Assembly (NCBI GenBank): GCA_010015745.1
Contig: ML978207.1
Span: forward strand, 62,001 to 126,000
DNA length: 64,000 bases
From: Setomelanomma holmii
Lineage: Eukaryota; Ascomycota; Dothideomycetes; Pleosporales; Phaeosphaeriaceae
Direction: 5' to 3'
Shown: positions 1 to 11,434 of the stretch, piece after piece
Layout of the letters: every line of letters begins with the position of its first letter
Position numbering within the stretch: the first letter of the stretch is position 1
Made by a program: the position numbers and the translations under genes
Notes under the pieces: generated by a model
What the model was told of the DNA's origin: nothing
What the model saw: the letters and a program-made list of their open reading frames with translations, nothing else
Database searches by the model: none

Positions 1-1
1 C

Positions 2-352
2 CAGATGACAGTCGCGATGCCAAAGCATCCTACGTCCTCGAACTCATCAGACTCAGGATACGACTCCACCTGGCCCGCCGGGCGGACACCAGCGCTCAGT
101 ACCAATGCTGAAACTTCAGCTCACATACATACGGTATTGCCCACGGATGAGTATTATGCCATGATCCCGCAGAACGACCACTCCACGGACATGTACGAGC
201 TTGCCAACTTTGCGTCCGCGCCAATATCGAATGCGGAGTTTGATATATATTCTGGTGCGAACGATTGGCACTTCGTTGGCCCCTGGACAGACACGTTCGA
301 TGAGAGGGCACTGCAGGCGGCGGACAACGCGGATATGGTCTGGAATCGATAG
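2..352 (+). CDS. 3' end of a gene that starts before the window (C-terminal part, unknown product)
   Basis: An open frame runs in from the left edge and stops at TAG 350-352, giving about 116 residues. The first 30 residues are rich in Ser, Thr and Pro. The rest is acidic and aromatic, ending near DERALQAADNADMVWNR. No Met needs to be the start, because the frame is open to the edge of the window. Ser-rich linkers followed by an acidic aromatic tail are common at the C-termini of fungal Zn2Cys6 regulators, but no diagnostic domain is visible here, so that identity is only a guess. The terminal location and the clean stop support a real last exon. Confidence 0.45.
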   Translation, partial: QMTVAMPKHPTSSNSSDSGYDSTWPAGRTPALSTNAETSAHIHTVLPTDEYYAMIPQNDHSTDMYELANFASAPISNAEFDIYSGANDWHFVGPWTDTFDERALQAADNADMVWNR

Positions 353-1230
353 CGAGACTCTGCGAGACAAGCTGAATCCTCTGATGAGGATACACAGACA
401 TCATCCTAAGGCGAACGATGAAGTCTTCCCTACGCATTCATCACGAGATACAGTCCAACCCCGCATTGTTCTCAACTTCGTGCTTATGGCTCTGTGCGAG
501 CTTTCATTCGCGAATGACGCTGTCGTACCCTGGTCTTAGCAATCTCGGAACTCGAGCCGTGGTCTTCCTATTGGCCAAAATGAGCATGACCCATACGGTT
601 CGGGAAAAAGCATTTCGATATCACCAAGAAGAAACACGAACTGTGCAAATTGTCCTCGCTTCTTGTTTCACAGCCGAAAGCCTCGCAAACCTTGCCGCAC
701 GAAATCTCCTCGACTAGCTCGGATGTGGGTCTGATCGCGGTTAAACTTTCCATTCCAATCAACATTTCGCGAACGCGCCTCGATGGCTCAGCGCAGCGCA
801 ACACCATGAACACAAGACCGTTGCAAGAACATATACTGCTTCCAAATCCCTTGCCCACACGGAGCTGTTATCGTGACAATTTAATGTACTGCGCCTCACT
901 CAACGTCACCCTCAGCTGCCACAGCACAAGGATGGCACCCTAAAAAGCCAAGCTCACAAGCGCCCGCAAGCCAAGTCCCCACGGCCCCAGTCGCTCTAGC
1001 CCAAGCGATCAGCCACATTCCGTCCACAAGCGGGGCTAGCGTGGCGTGATGACTCTTGCTCACCGCTGAGATCATCTGCCCTGCCATTCTGCAATCAAAG
1101 GCAGGTGAGATAAAGAGCAATCACTTCCCGCCGAGATCCGAGCTTATACCTACAGCTTCAAACTCACTGTTCGAGACCTCGAAACCAGAAACTACACGCC
1201 CTTGCGCATCAAAACAAACACATAGCAAAC
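353..1230. other. Intergenic region, no gene recognised
   Basis: This 878-bp stretch lies between the 3' end of the partial gene and the small gene at 1231. Short open frames on both strands overlap each other and show no motif. The last 150 bp, rich in C and A before the ATG at 1231, probably hold the promoter and 5' leader of that gene. Confidence 0.4.
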
Positions 1231-1522
1231 ATGCAGTCCAACCCAGACCCCAACAAGCCCGACTACGTCGACCAGGCGTTTTCCGCCGGCGCGAAGAAAT
1301 TCGGCGGCGCGCAGGGCCAGAAGATGGCTGGTGATCGCGCCAAGAGCGAGAAGATTGTGCGTCACTCCACCTCGCCATGCTCGGTGTCAGAGCCACGCGA
1401 AATGAATGCGCCTTGATGAGATGAAGTCTTGTGCTAATATTCATTGTGAACAGACCGACGGCCTGCGCAAGATCTTTGAGAAGGTCACCGGCAAGAAGGT
1501 GTCGAGCAAGATCTCAAACTAA
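1231..1522 (+). CDS. Small conserved fungal hydrophilic protein (64 aa, two exons)
   Basis: Exons are 1231-1356 and 1454-1522. The 97-nt intron starts GTGCGT and ends with CTAAT (about 1433) followed by AACAG. The spliced product is 64 residues, starting MQSNPDPNKPDYVDQAFSAG and ending TGKKVSSKISN. The pattern PDYVDQAFSAGAKKFGG followed by EKITDGLRKIFEKVTG resembles a family of short, charged, Gly/Lys-rich fungal proteins with a (D/N)YxDK...KKFGG...EKITD..R..FEKATG layout; I recall that family but know no function for it. No signal peptide or membrane segment is present. The ATG follows an AC-rich leader (CATAGCAAACATG). It is easily missed because exon 2 has only 22 codons. Confidence 0.72.
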
Positions 1523-1815
1523 AGCTTGCGACGCAATTGTGCGCAACACCGTCGCGCATGGACCATTCAGGCAGCTGGATGTGAAGCAGAGGAACGGCGG
1601 AAGCGGATAATGCTCGTAGAGATGTGATGAGATGACAATGATACCCTGATACCCTCTTACCACTACGAGTCCCATGACTATTTGCACAATGTCCTTGAAT
1701 GAAGTGGATCATTGCTGATACCGCAAGAAACGACTGGCCGACCTATATTGCTGACAGCTTACGCTCTCGTCTATCCAAGGGCGCAGTACTTCCATTACAA
1801 ACAGGCCGATGCCCC

Positions 1816-4800
1816 TCAAAAAATATCTTCAAGCCCTTCATTCTCCCACTTCGTCTCCCCCTTGGCCACTTTGTCTCTTATCTGCCAATAATCATGATTA
1901 AACACCCAGTAATCTTCCCCGGTAGTTTCACATTTCCCCTTGGAGAACCACCGCGGTACAAAGTGCTCGCCGTTTGTCTCTCTCTGTCTTCTAGTCGCGC
2001 GCTGCTTCTCTTCGACGCGATTCTTCTCCGTCGCGGCGAAGTCGTATTCGCCGTCTTCCATGGCCCGTTGATCGGGGCGTAGTCGTGTGTCTGTTGGTGC
2101 GACTACGGGCCGCAGCTTGTCCGGAATGTCGTTTAGCGTAACGACGAAGGGAGTGAGGTTGAATGGTATGCCAGTGGGTCGTCCGTGAGCTTGCCATACG
2201 AGGAAAGCCTTGTCCTCGTCGTGCTTGGTCTTGCTGCCTCCTTTGTCGATGTCGACGTCTTCGAAGCCAGGAGTGAAGCGGGCGTAGATTTTGTCGTTCC
2301 ATCGACCGCCCATAGACCAGCGCACGCGACCTTCGGCGTCAAGAACTTTGCCTGCTACCTGGTACGCTGACGAAGCCTTCCAGCCTCGAGGCTTGAAGTC
2401 TAATTGACAGACTTCGCCAGTGGTGTGGTTGCGAATCTCCATTGGGCCGTAGTTATCCACGACTGGGTTGCCTGTAATAATGCCAATGACTGATGAGGTG
2501 ACCTTCTTCCATGTATAGAGCTCTTCCTTTTCACCGGTCGCCGTGGGCCGCAGGCGTAAGAACCAAGTACCGAGCGGATTGATGTCGAAAGACTTGCCAT
2601 AAAACTTTGACTTTACGGCCGATTCACCCTGATACTTTTAGCAAAATTCTTCCGGGGTCCTCGCGATGCTTACATAGTAATCCCACTTCTTCGATTCGGC
2701 ATACGCAGCACCAACTGGTGGATGATGGCTGACCTGCTCGATAAAGAAGCGGTAACCCTTGTCTGGTCGTGCGTATTCATATGTCTCGGCGAGAAGAGGA
2801 TTGAAAGGCTTTGCGACTCGTCCAATGGTCGATGCATACTCAGATGCGGCGAAAGCTGCGACATACAACAGCCGCTCAGTAGAGTCGGCACGGTCGGCAG
2901 CCGTATCAAGAAGGTCTGTGTACTCCATGTCCTCAGCAACGCGCTGAAGCAAAGAGGTTGGCTCATTGAAAGAGACGGGCAAAGTCATCTTAGTCATGTC
3001 CTTGCCAATCATGGACTTCAGAATACCCTGGCAATCGTTAGCAGTACTCTGACTCGCAAGTCAAGGCTACGCACCCAGAGCGAGATCTTTGGCCTGTCAT
3101 CTGCGTCCATGGCAAGCTTCTTTCGTGGCCCGTCCTCGTATCCCTTGAACCCTGTGGCAACTTCGGCGTGCTTTCTCTCGAAAGGATCCTCGGTAGTTGA
3201 TGGCAGGATTGACTCCTTCCTCTCGGGAGCTTTTTGTGGCATCTCAATGACTTCAACCTCGCCTGCACCGACGGCATCAAAAAACTCCTCGTCATCTTCA
3301 GACTCTGATTCTGACATATCTGCTGCAATGTCTGCAATGGTAGCTTTCCTCTTGACCTGTCGGCTTGGGAAGCTGGCTTTGCGCTCTATGTCCTTCTGTT
3401 GTGAAGGCTCCTCGGCAGCTTCTACGTAGTGGTCATCACCAGCCCTGAAAGTCGGTCCTGGTTCTGCTCCGGCCAGCTCAAAGTCCTCTAAAGCCTCACG
3501 CAGGGCTCGCTTCGTCTTTCGCCGCTTCTCCTCAGATTCTCCAATCCTGTTTTCGAGCTCTTCCTGCTCTTTTGCGACCTTGGCCATGCTCTCTTCCCAC
3601 ATACGACGCACATTGGCCTCACGATCTAGGCGATACTGCCAATAAGCGTCGCGATCTCGTGAGATGCGCAAGAGGTCGCCGATTAGGCCCTTGAGATTGC
3701 CAATCGCGGAATCGTAGGAGGCGAGTGCTTGCAGCATGGTTGGATCCGAAATCTGCAAGGTGGGATTCCTCGACTTTTCGGACTGCAGTGCTGCGGATAC
3801 TGAAGTCAGAAGATCAAGTTGCAGTTTCGCAGACTGTGCGGTGATGTTGAAGGCATCCTTGCTCTGCGGTTTGACCTCGGCACCGCTTTCGTCATCATCG
3901 TAGTCGTCGTCATCGTCCATGTCGTCTGCGACAGTAGTTGCACCAAAGTGGCTGGCGTCTCTGCCCAAGTCCTGGCCAGGCATACTGGGCTCGTATGCGC
4001 TGCCATTGTCTTCTGGAATGCTTACTGCGGTACGTGAAGAGGTCTCGTGTTGCATGGGAGGCACGCCGAGGGACGCAGATGCTGTGAAAAGTCAGTGGCG
4101 GAAACTTATTGCTTGTCAAGAAACGTACCTGGAGCGAGGTTCCGTGAACTGGCCATTCTCGAGCTGGTAACGCTCAAATTGTCACCGCCACTTGTCAGCT
4201 GTTCAATCTTGGCCTGCTTCAGCGCTTCGTTGTCTTGAGTGGCGCGCTTTTCTTCTTCGCGTGCCTCGTCCTTGGCCCACTGTATGGCATTGTTGAGAGC
4301 CCAGTACCATCGCTTTGCCTCGACCTGATGGTTCGCCTTGAGATGGTACTTGACTGAAGACTTGCCTTGGATCTCAAAGCGCTGCTTGTCCTGTGGATCC
4401 ATGTAGAGTTTCGCTATTCGCATATTTATGGCACCCCGGCAAGCCGAGCCGGTATCATCTGTATCAATTAGTGGGTGAAGTAGTGATCTATCCCGTGAGA
4501 CCTACCTTGATGCTTGTAGTAGCTAAGCACACCGTCCTCGAGCACGAACCAGCGCAGCTTGTAGCCACTGGTGTAATTCGTCCACTTCTTGAGGTAACCT
4601 TTCATCTCACGAGATTCCTTCGCGCCCATGCCACTGTCTGTTGCGGCTGTGCCTTGCGAGCCTCCAGCAAGGATCGTCTTCTCTTGTATGCCTCTTTGTG
4701 CAGCGGCCGCCGCTGGCGACCTCTTCAGTATAGCACGTGTGCGATCGTCTTTGGTATAATCCTGCGGAAGCTTTCCCTTGCGGTCTCGGCGAAATGGATC

Positions 4801-5863
4801 GGCACCGTTCAGCAGTAGCAGCTGTGCCAACTTGACATCCTTCTTCTTTGCGGCTTCATGCAGAAGCGTGCCTCCAGCGTCCATGACGACAGGATCCGTT
4901 GCCAGTTCTCCACCATTGACATCTATCGTGCTCTTGATTCTGCCGTCCTGCAGCACCTGCTCCAATGTGACCAGATCTCCTGAAAGCACAAGCTGATGTA
5001 TCTTCTTGACATTGGTGTCGATGAAGATGGACTTGGCCAGCTGGAGTTGCTGAAAGATGTCGGGTGTGCGGGCGAGGTCCAGCGGTGTCTGCCCATTGTA
5101 GTTGGTGATGGAGTCGATGATGCCAGGTTGGTCAAGGAGCATGCGCACGACTGGCGTGCGACCCAGTGTGGCTGCAAGATGCAGTGGTGTGTTTCCATCA
5201 CGGTCGCGGCCATTGATGTCGATGGGCGAGTCGGGGCCTGTCTTCGCGTTCGACAAGACGAACTCAATGACGGGCAACTCGGCACATTGGATGGCCAAGT
5301 GCAGTATGGAAGTCCCCTCTGTGCGGGTACTTGGCAGCGACAGCGATGATCTGCCCTCTTCGCCGTCTGAAGGAGCCGACTGTTCTCTTATGGCCTTTGA
5401 GATGGCGGCAGTGTCTCCATTGCGCAGCGATTCGAACACACGGAACAGCTTAACAGACTGCTCAATCGAGGATGCTTTGGGCGTGGGCGAGTTTGGGGAC
5501 TGTTGGTAGCTCGGGGACGAGGGGCTCAGGCCGTCGGTGGAGGCGCCCAGATTGGACATGCTCGCGGAGAGATGTGGGCGGTGCTTCTTGGAGAGGCTGC
5601 GTTGGTGCCCGGGAACCTGGTGCGAGCTTGTGGAGAGGTGCTGCGAATTGGCGGCAGAGGAGCCCGGCGGGGACGAATCGCTCTGATCGGTGGTAGTGAT
5701 GTCGTTCTTGGAAGACACTCGTCCAAGCATGTGCTTCACCTTCTGCGACTTGGAGCGCTTGTGGCTATGGGCGTTAGTATATGGTATTGCTCCTTCGGCG
5801 TCAAGAGCTGTCTGGCGTCACGCAGCAGCGTTCGGCGGCGGAGAGGCACACTTACCCATCCAT
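1816..5863 (-). CDS. Oxysterol-binding protein, Osh1/Osh2 type (ankyrin-PH-FFAT-ORD)
   Basis: Six exons: 5863-5856 (an 8-nt start exon), 5764-4506, 4458-4129, 4081-3075, 3027-2674 and 2628-1816, together 3,771 nt or 1,256 residues. Order of parts: ankyrin repeats around residues 130-300 (DRDGNTPLHLAATLGRTPVV, TLLHEAAKKKDVKLAQLLLL); a PH domain around 395-510 (GYLKKWTNYTSGYKLRWFVL); an acidic linker with coiled coil; an FFAT-like motif DDEEFFDA near 795; and the sterol/lipid-binding ORD with the family signature EQVSHHPP near 965. Proteins of this class exchange sterol and PI4P at ER contact sites, the FFAT motif binding ER VAP proteins and the PH domain binding Golgi or vacuolar phosphoinositide. 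Length matches fungal Osh1/Osh2. All splice phases agree. The start MDG is set by the AUG eight bases before a GTAAGT donor. Confidence 0.93.
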
Positions 5864-6358
5864 AGTTGCGGGTTTGGCACGCAGCGGCCAAGCAATCCGA
5901 GATGGGTTATGTCAGATGGCCCTGCGAGTGGAAGGGAGGGGAGGGGCACAGGAGCCGAATATCCAGGCGGGGCATTCGAGCTTGGATATCAAGTGTCGAA
6001 GCAGCACATTTGCGTGTGACGTACTTTTTGTGTGCACTGCAGGAGCGCGGGGGCTTGAATGCTGCGTGCTTCGTCAGGGGCGCGTTCAAGCCGCAATGGC
6101 AGCCAATCAGCACTATCTGTCCGCCGAACCGTTGGATCTCGCGCAAGCTAGATGCGATCAGCAATTGTTGACAGAACCGGAGCCCACGTCGACATACACA
6201 TTATGCATTTGGCGGCGAACAGTCGCTTGGCCTTTTGGTTATTTGTATTGGCGCGACAGACTCCGCCTGGAGTCGTGCGTATGCTCTAATGACATATCTA
6301 CGCATAGGGCTCACTCGTGCTTAATCTATACAATTGGTGTCCCTGCATAGTATCGGGC
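5864..6358. other. Intergenic region upstream of the OSBP gene
   Basis: These 495 bp lie between the 3' end of ATP12 and the start of the OSBP gene, both on the minus strand. They should contain the OSBP promoter and the ATP12 3' UTR. Open frames here are short and motif-free. Confidence 0.4.
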
Positions 6359-7503
6359 CTACGACGAGTCTCCACTGACCAGGATGATGGCAGCTCCTAG
6401 CTGTCTCCGCAGATCTTCCTTCTCTACATCGTGCGTATCCTCGACCTCGCCCCACTGCCCCGTCTGCCACCGGACCTCCAGACTGGACGCTTCCGCTGCA
6501 TCCTCGATACCGAAGCGGCCCGCATCCGCAGCCTGCCGCGATTGCGCAAACGCTTCGCCCCAGTCGTGGATCAATCGAACGCTTACTAGCAGACTCTTGG
6601 AGGCCAATACTGCACGCTCTAGGCCGGCGAGCTCGAATGCTGGGAGACCCGCCAGCCATCCGCGTATAACCTGCTGCGTCATCTCAGGCTGTGCAAGTGG
6701 CACGATGCTGTCCGGGTCAAGGACGGGCTTGATCTCGACGCCCGGCCAGATATGAGTTGTGAGGTGGGTGATGATGGGCGTAGCAGTCTCCATCTGCAGC
6801 TGGCGCAGTGTCTTGCCATTCTGCAACGAGTCGTTCATGACCTTCTCGGGTGCCCAGCACAGCAGCGTATCGGTGTGGAGGTAGCGCATGAGCATCTTGA
6901 GAACGTCGTTCCTGACATGTGCTTTGCCTTGCGCATCGGCCCTCTCGATGTCCAGGGCACGGGCAGCGAGCGAGGTCATCGGTATGTAGTGTGTCTTCAG
7001 CGCCTGCTGTGCGCCAAGTAGGAGGTCCCACTCGAGCGCAATGGCTGTTGCGAGCTGGTGCTTCGATGGCGGTACGGTGAGTATCTCTTTGTTGGGCGTG
7101 CGCACAGGTCTGCTGTCAAGATACACTTGCAGTCCATCTGGAAACATCAGTAGCTGCTTGGACATCTTGATAGGTGATGCTAACCATCAGTTTCCTTCAC
7201 AATCACATCCTTCCAGAAGCGCTTCTTCAGCATGGCTTTGGGCTTTTGCGAAGGGACCGAGGATGAGCGCACATCTTGCGCTTGCTTCAGCAGCTCAGCC
7301 TGCCGTCTCTTCCTCGCGACCCTCTCTGCGGCATCTGAGGGATGGGGCGTGGGCGTTCCTGGCGGCGGCCCAGGTACCGAAGGGTGTGGCAACGGCGTGG
7401 CTTGCCATGTGCAAGAATTATGCAGACACCGATGAAGTGGCCGATATGTGCTCCGCGATGCAGATAGCCGCAATGTTGTAAGGGCCGGCCGCAGCGACTC
7501 CAT
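6359..7503 (-). CDS. ATP12: ATP12, mitochondrial F1-ATPase assembly chaperone
   Basis: Exons 7503-7185 and 7137-6359 with a 47-nt intron (GTTAGC...CCAG) give 365 residues. Residues 1-35 (MESLRPALTTLRLSASRSTY and on) are Arg/Ser-rich, as in a mitochondrial presequence. The core has the family's opening (FWKDVIVKETD, then LQVYLDSRPVRTPNKEIL), the segment HYIPMTSLAARALDIE, and TDTLLCWAP. Atp12 binds the F1 alpha subunit in the matrix and is needed to build the catalytic hexamer. The start is the ATG at 7503, since the frame upstream offers only non-AUG codons. The gene is divergent from the Zn2Cys6 gene at 7903 and the two share 399 bp. Confidence 0.95.
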
Positions 7504-7902
7504 GGTGGGCAATGGATGTTGAAGGGTACCGTGGTAAGACAAGCCGACGGGAAGCTGTCGAAAAGTCGATGCCGCCCGCCGATCTTCAGTACCGGTAGCG
7601 CGTCATAACTAAGCTACTTCTCCGCAGTCCCCATGCTTCAGTCAATCAGCACTGCCGGACTTCGAGAACGCCGCTGCAGCCTCCCAAAGACTTTGATCGC
7701 TCTTCACCTGCGGACATGCTCCTGCTGCTCCACTGCTGTTCCCCGTGCTCGACCTCTGCTCCACCCGCTTGTCTGCCCTGCAATTGACGTGCGGCTCTCC
7801 AGCCCCGCCCACGCCTTGCCTTTCTTGCGCTCCTCCGCCTCCGCCCTTGGGGGTCCGATGCGCGCATCTTAAGCCACCTCGCAGACTACATCCAAGCCGT
7901 TC
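7504..7902. promoter_or_regulatory. Shared divergent promoter region, ATP12 / Zn2Cys6 regulator
   Basis: The two start codons face away from each other across 399 bp. The middle is rich in C and T on the plus strand (for example CTCCTGCTGCTCCACTGC near 7710), typical of fungal promoters. I found no specific operator. Confidence 0.45.
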
Positions 7903-10900
7903 ATGAATCAAAGTGCGCCGACAGCTGCCGCGAATGCTGCACCCCAGCCGAAGCCTATTCGCTTTGTGACCAACCATGACGGGCCATATGCAAAGCGGCG
8001 CAGGATCAATTCTGCATGTTTGACATGCCGGCGCAAAAAGACGCGCTGTTCTGGTGAGTAGCCGCAGATCATCATGCATGGAGCCGGGGGAGGCAGCTGC
8101 TGATTCTGGCATAGGTGAAAGGCCCGTATGCTCGACGTGTGTAAACAACAAACACGAATGCGCAGGCTATGGCGACGACAACAACACCAGCGAGGCAAAA
8201 GACACCAAGAAGGCGATACGGAGGGAGAGCAATCCTGCAAGCAATGCGCCTCCACGAAAGGCTGAACAGCCAATCGACCCGCAGCTCACACGTCCGTTGC
8301 TACAGCATACCGCCTCCACCGTGTCGCAACGCTCCGACTCGACCTCTAGCCATATATTGAAGCGCGAAGATGATGGCGGCAGCAATGGCGTGCTCAGCCT
8401 AAGCACGCGCAACCGAATGCCCTACTTCAGGTACTTTGGGCCAACGGCCATCATGCCTGGCTTCAAGCAGATGGTCGTCAAGGTTCGAGGGAAACAGCAC
8501 AGCAGCGCCCAAACTACTTCAGATCGTGAGTTACCTGAGCGCGTCGCATTGAGGCGCACGCTCTTCTGCGCTCTTGGAGCCACTGCTGATATCCATAGAA
8601 CACGCCATCGAGTCTTCGCCCGCGCATCCTCCATCGTTAGACTCACCACCACTACCCGAGTCGCGAACACCTCTGGAAATACCCGCATACGATGCATCGT
8701 CCATGTCGCCGAGTCCCCTAATTACGCATCTCTGCAAGCTCTTCTTTGTCCACCTTGGCTGCTCCTTTCCGTTCCTCCAACGCGAGCGATTCATGCGGGA
8801 TCTCGAGGAGAAGCAAGTTGACGCGATTCTGGTGGACGCCGTGTGCGCCCTGGCTGCACGCTTCTCTACACATCCCATGTTGATCGGCAACGGCGAACAA
8901 GCAAAAGATGGTGATCGAGAGTGTTCAAGAGGTCAGCCGCCCGAGTATGGCCAAGCATTCGCACAACGAGCCAAGTCAGCAATCCCAGATGCTTTTCCTT
9001 GTCCGAGCGTTGCAGTCGTACAAGCGGCATTGCTACTGGCGTATGACGAGTTTGGGGCGAGCCGCGACAGTGGACTATGGATGTACTTGGGCATCGCCAT
9101 CAGGATGGCGCAAGATCTCGGCATGCAGACTCACGAGGGGCTCAGATACGAAGGACGAGACGGGCCAACGCCAAAGTCGGTCAAGAACGATCCTCAAGGT
9201 CGCAAAGCTTCTGCATCACAAACTCCTACTTTACGGAAAGAACGAACAAGCGATCCAGATGAGCAAGAGCAAAGAGCAGCGGAGCGCGAGCGGTTGGACA
9301 CATTCTGGTCCGTCTTCTTTCTCGACCGGGTTATCTCGTCAGGTACTGGGCGACCTGTAACCTTGCGCGATCGAGACATCGAGATCTCCTTCCCGTCTCT
9401 AGATGAAGTGGACCCCATTTCTGGATGGCCATTGCCGTTCCCTGCGCTCATTAGAATCATCCATCTCTATGGCCGCGTGACGGACCTTGTCAACAGGATC
9501 CGAGACGTGAGCGACATCTCAGAAGATTTGCAAAAACAGCTTGCATCTCTAGAAGATCGTCTTACCTTGATCTACCAGAACCTCTCACCGCGCCTACATT
9601 TCAACGCAGTCAACTTCCAGCACTATGTCAAATTCAATCAAGGGACGAACTTCTTGCTTCTGCATTGCTGGTTCCATGTCTTGATTGTCCTCCTACATCA
9701 GCCGACTCTTCTTAAGCCATTCGAAGGGTCACCACAGTCACTATCGACCAACAGCAGAGAACTGTCCATGTCTTCAGCCAAGACAATCGCCGACATCTTA
9801 GCCTTCACCGATCTCATTGACGCCAAGACGGGTATGGGCAACCCATTCACCAGTCAACCAATATACATAGCCGCTTGCGCTTTCTTGAACGAGACTGCGA
9901 TACACTCGGCATCATCGCGACCACAATCGCGGCCGTCGAGTCAAGGCTCCCGTGGCGAAGCAGAGCCAAAAGAGCACGCAAATCCATCACTGGCACCTAC
10001 AAATGGCCGCACAGCGGATCGAGATCAGAATCAAGCTGCTAAGCACACATTGCTGGCAACTGCAGCTAACCAGAATTATCAAAGGTGCTATCGTGCCCTC
10101 AAAGCACTGGAAGCGTATTGGGCTGGAGTCAAGTATATCTTGACTGTGCTTGACCAGAAGTCGAAAGGTATAGCGGATCCGTTGCTATACACCAGAGAAG
10201 AGATGGAAAGTGCTCTCGAGGCACCGAGGCCGGAGCCGTCGTTCACGAGCCCTGGTTGGCGAAGGAAGCTCAGCTGGGGAATATATTTGACTGCTCAAAG
10301 TCCTAGCGATGAGGTGGCGAAGATCTTCCGAAAGGGCACAAGAACGCCTACGATTCCTGGGTCGCCAATGGTGCACCCCAGTCAAGGTCAGTCCTATACT
10401 CAATCTGTCATTTTGCACATGTTCTGACAGATTATGCAGCCATCGGATGGTCACTCACAGGCACCATGAACTCTCCATCAACAAACGTCGCCGTCATGTA
10501 CAGCTCAGAGAACAACAATGCTCGCGACACAAAAGCCGCACCGCCGAAGCCACCACCACCAGCGAGTTCACAACCCTCCATCGCGTCATTCATCTCGAAT
10601 CCTCCAATCAAGTTCGAAACCCCACAACCCCTTACGTTGCCATCTTTGGCACAGTTCAACCCTAACTCCATGCCTCCCCCACCGAACCAGAATTTTAACA
10701 CCATTCCAACCCCAGATCCAGTCCTCGTATCCGACGCGGACCTCTTGCTCAACCTACATTCTCCCTTCTCCACACATTCACCTGCTACGGGGCGTCCGAT
10801 GCCAAATCCCACATCATTTGCTCGCGCTCCATCTCTATCGAACAATCAACACGCGCGAAATGACTTCTCACCAACCTACGCTACGTATCCTACACCATCA

Positions 10901-11071
10901 GATAACACGTTCGGCGACATGGTCATTGATACCCAGGACGTGGATATGTCTCTGCTAGGCGCGGATATGATGCCATGGGATCTGGAGTATCTCCCTCACG
11001 ATATGCTGTATTTTAGCGACGCAAACTTCACTCACATGGGCGATGGTGGGCAACATGGCGTGCAGGAATAA
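7903..11071 (+). CDS. Zn2Cys6 transcription factor with fungal-specific middle domain (993 aa)
   Basis: Exons 7903-8053, 8115-8525, 8599-10386 and 10440-11071 total 2,982 nt. The zinc cluster is perfect: C39-X2-C42-X6-C49-X6-C56-X2-C59-X6-C66, preceded by a basic stretch (KRRR) and split by the first intron, as is common. The middle homology domain (PF04082 type) spans roughly residues 230-600 and contains LITHLCKLFFVHLGCSFPFL, DSGLWMYLGIAIRMAQDLGM and DTFWSVFFLDRVISSGTGRP. The C-terminal third is Pro/Ser/Asn-rich and ends with an acidic aromatic activation-like tail. It is a nuclear DNA-binding regulator; targets cannot be inferred. The last intron has two in-frame acceptors 9 nt apart (10430 and 10439), so two isoforms differing by Asp-Tyr-Ala are possible. 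Confidence 0.9.
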
Positions 11072-11434
11072 TACTTGGATCGAATTAGCGCCTTGAAAGA
11101 ATCGTCGTGTGTAAAAGTGTTGGTTAAGGCGCAAGTGGCCTGGATGTGATGTGTATATACTGTTTGCTCATGATACCACTTTTGACACTATGCCGCCGTT
11201 GGAATGCGGAGCATTTGATAAGCAACTTTGCGTCCCTTTGACATGCCAATCAAAGCCATTCGAAAATTGAATCATTTTGCGGATATTGGAACTATCTTTA
11301 TTTGCTCAAGGTTGTACCATGCCTTCAGGTCGTGATCATGTCATTACTCGAAGGGCAAAGTGACTACTATACCAAACACCCCTCATCCACCCTCTCCCCC
11401 TAAAGCCCCAACCCACCATCCACCCTTCCACCCC
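11072..11434. other. Convergent 3' intergenic region
   Basis: These 363 bp separate the stops of the plus-strand regulator and the minus-strand dehydrogenase. They are AT-richer than the flanking coding sequence and presumably carry both 3' UTRs. No gene is seen. Confidence 0.4.

Noticed and set aside
5102..5509. 135-codon plus-strand frame over the OSBP ankyrin region
   Set aside because: Shadow of the ankyrin-coding exon; composition is the complement of Leu/Ala-rich repeats.
8531..8890. Minus-strand frames over the first Zn2Cys6 gene
   Set aside because: Antisense to coding sequence with a zinc cluster and a middle domain; no independent motif.
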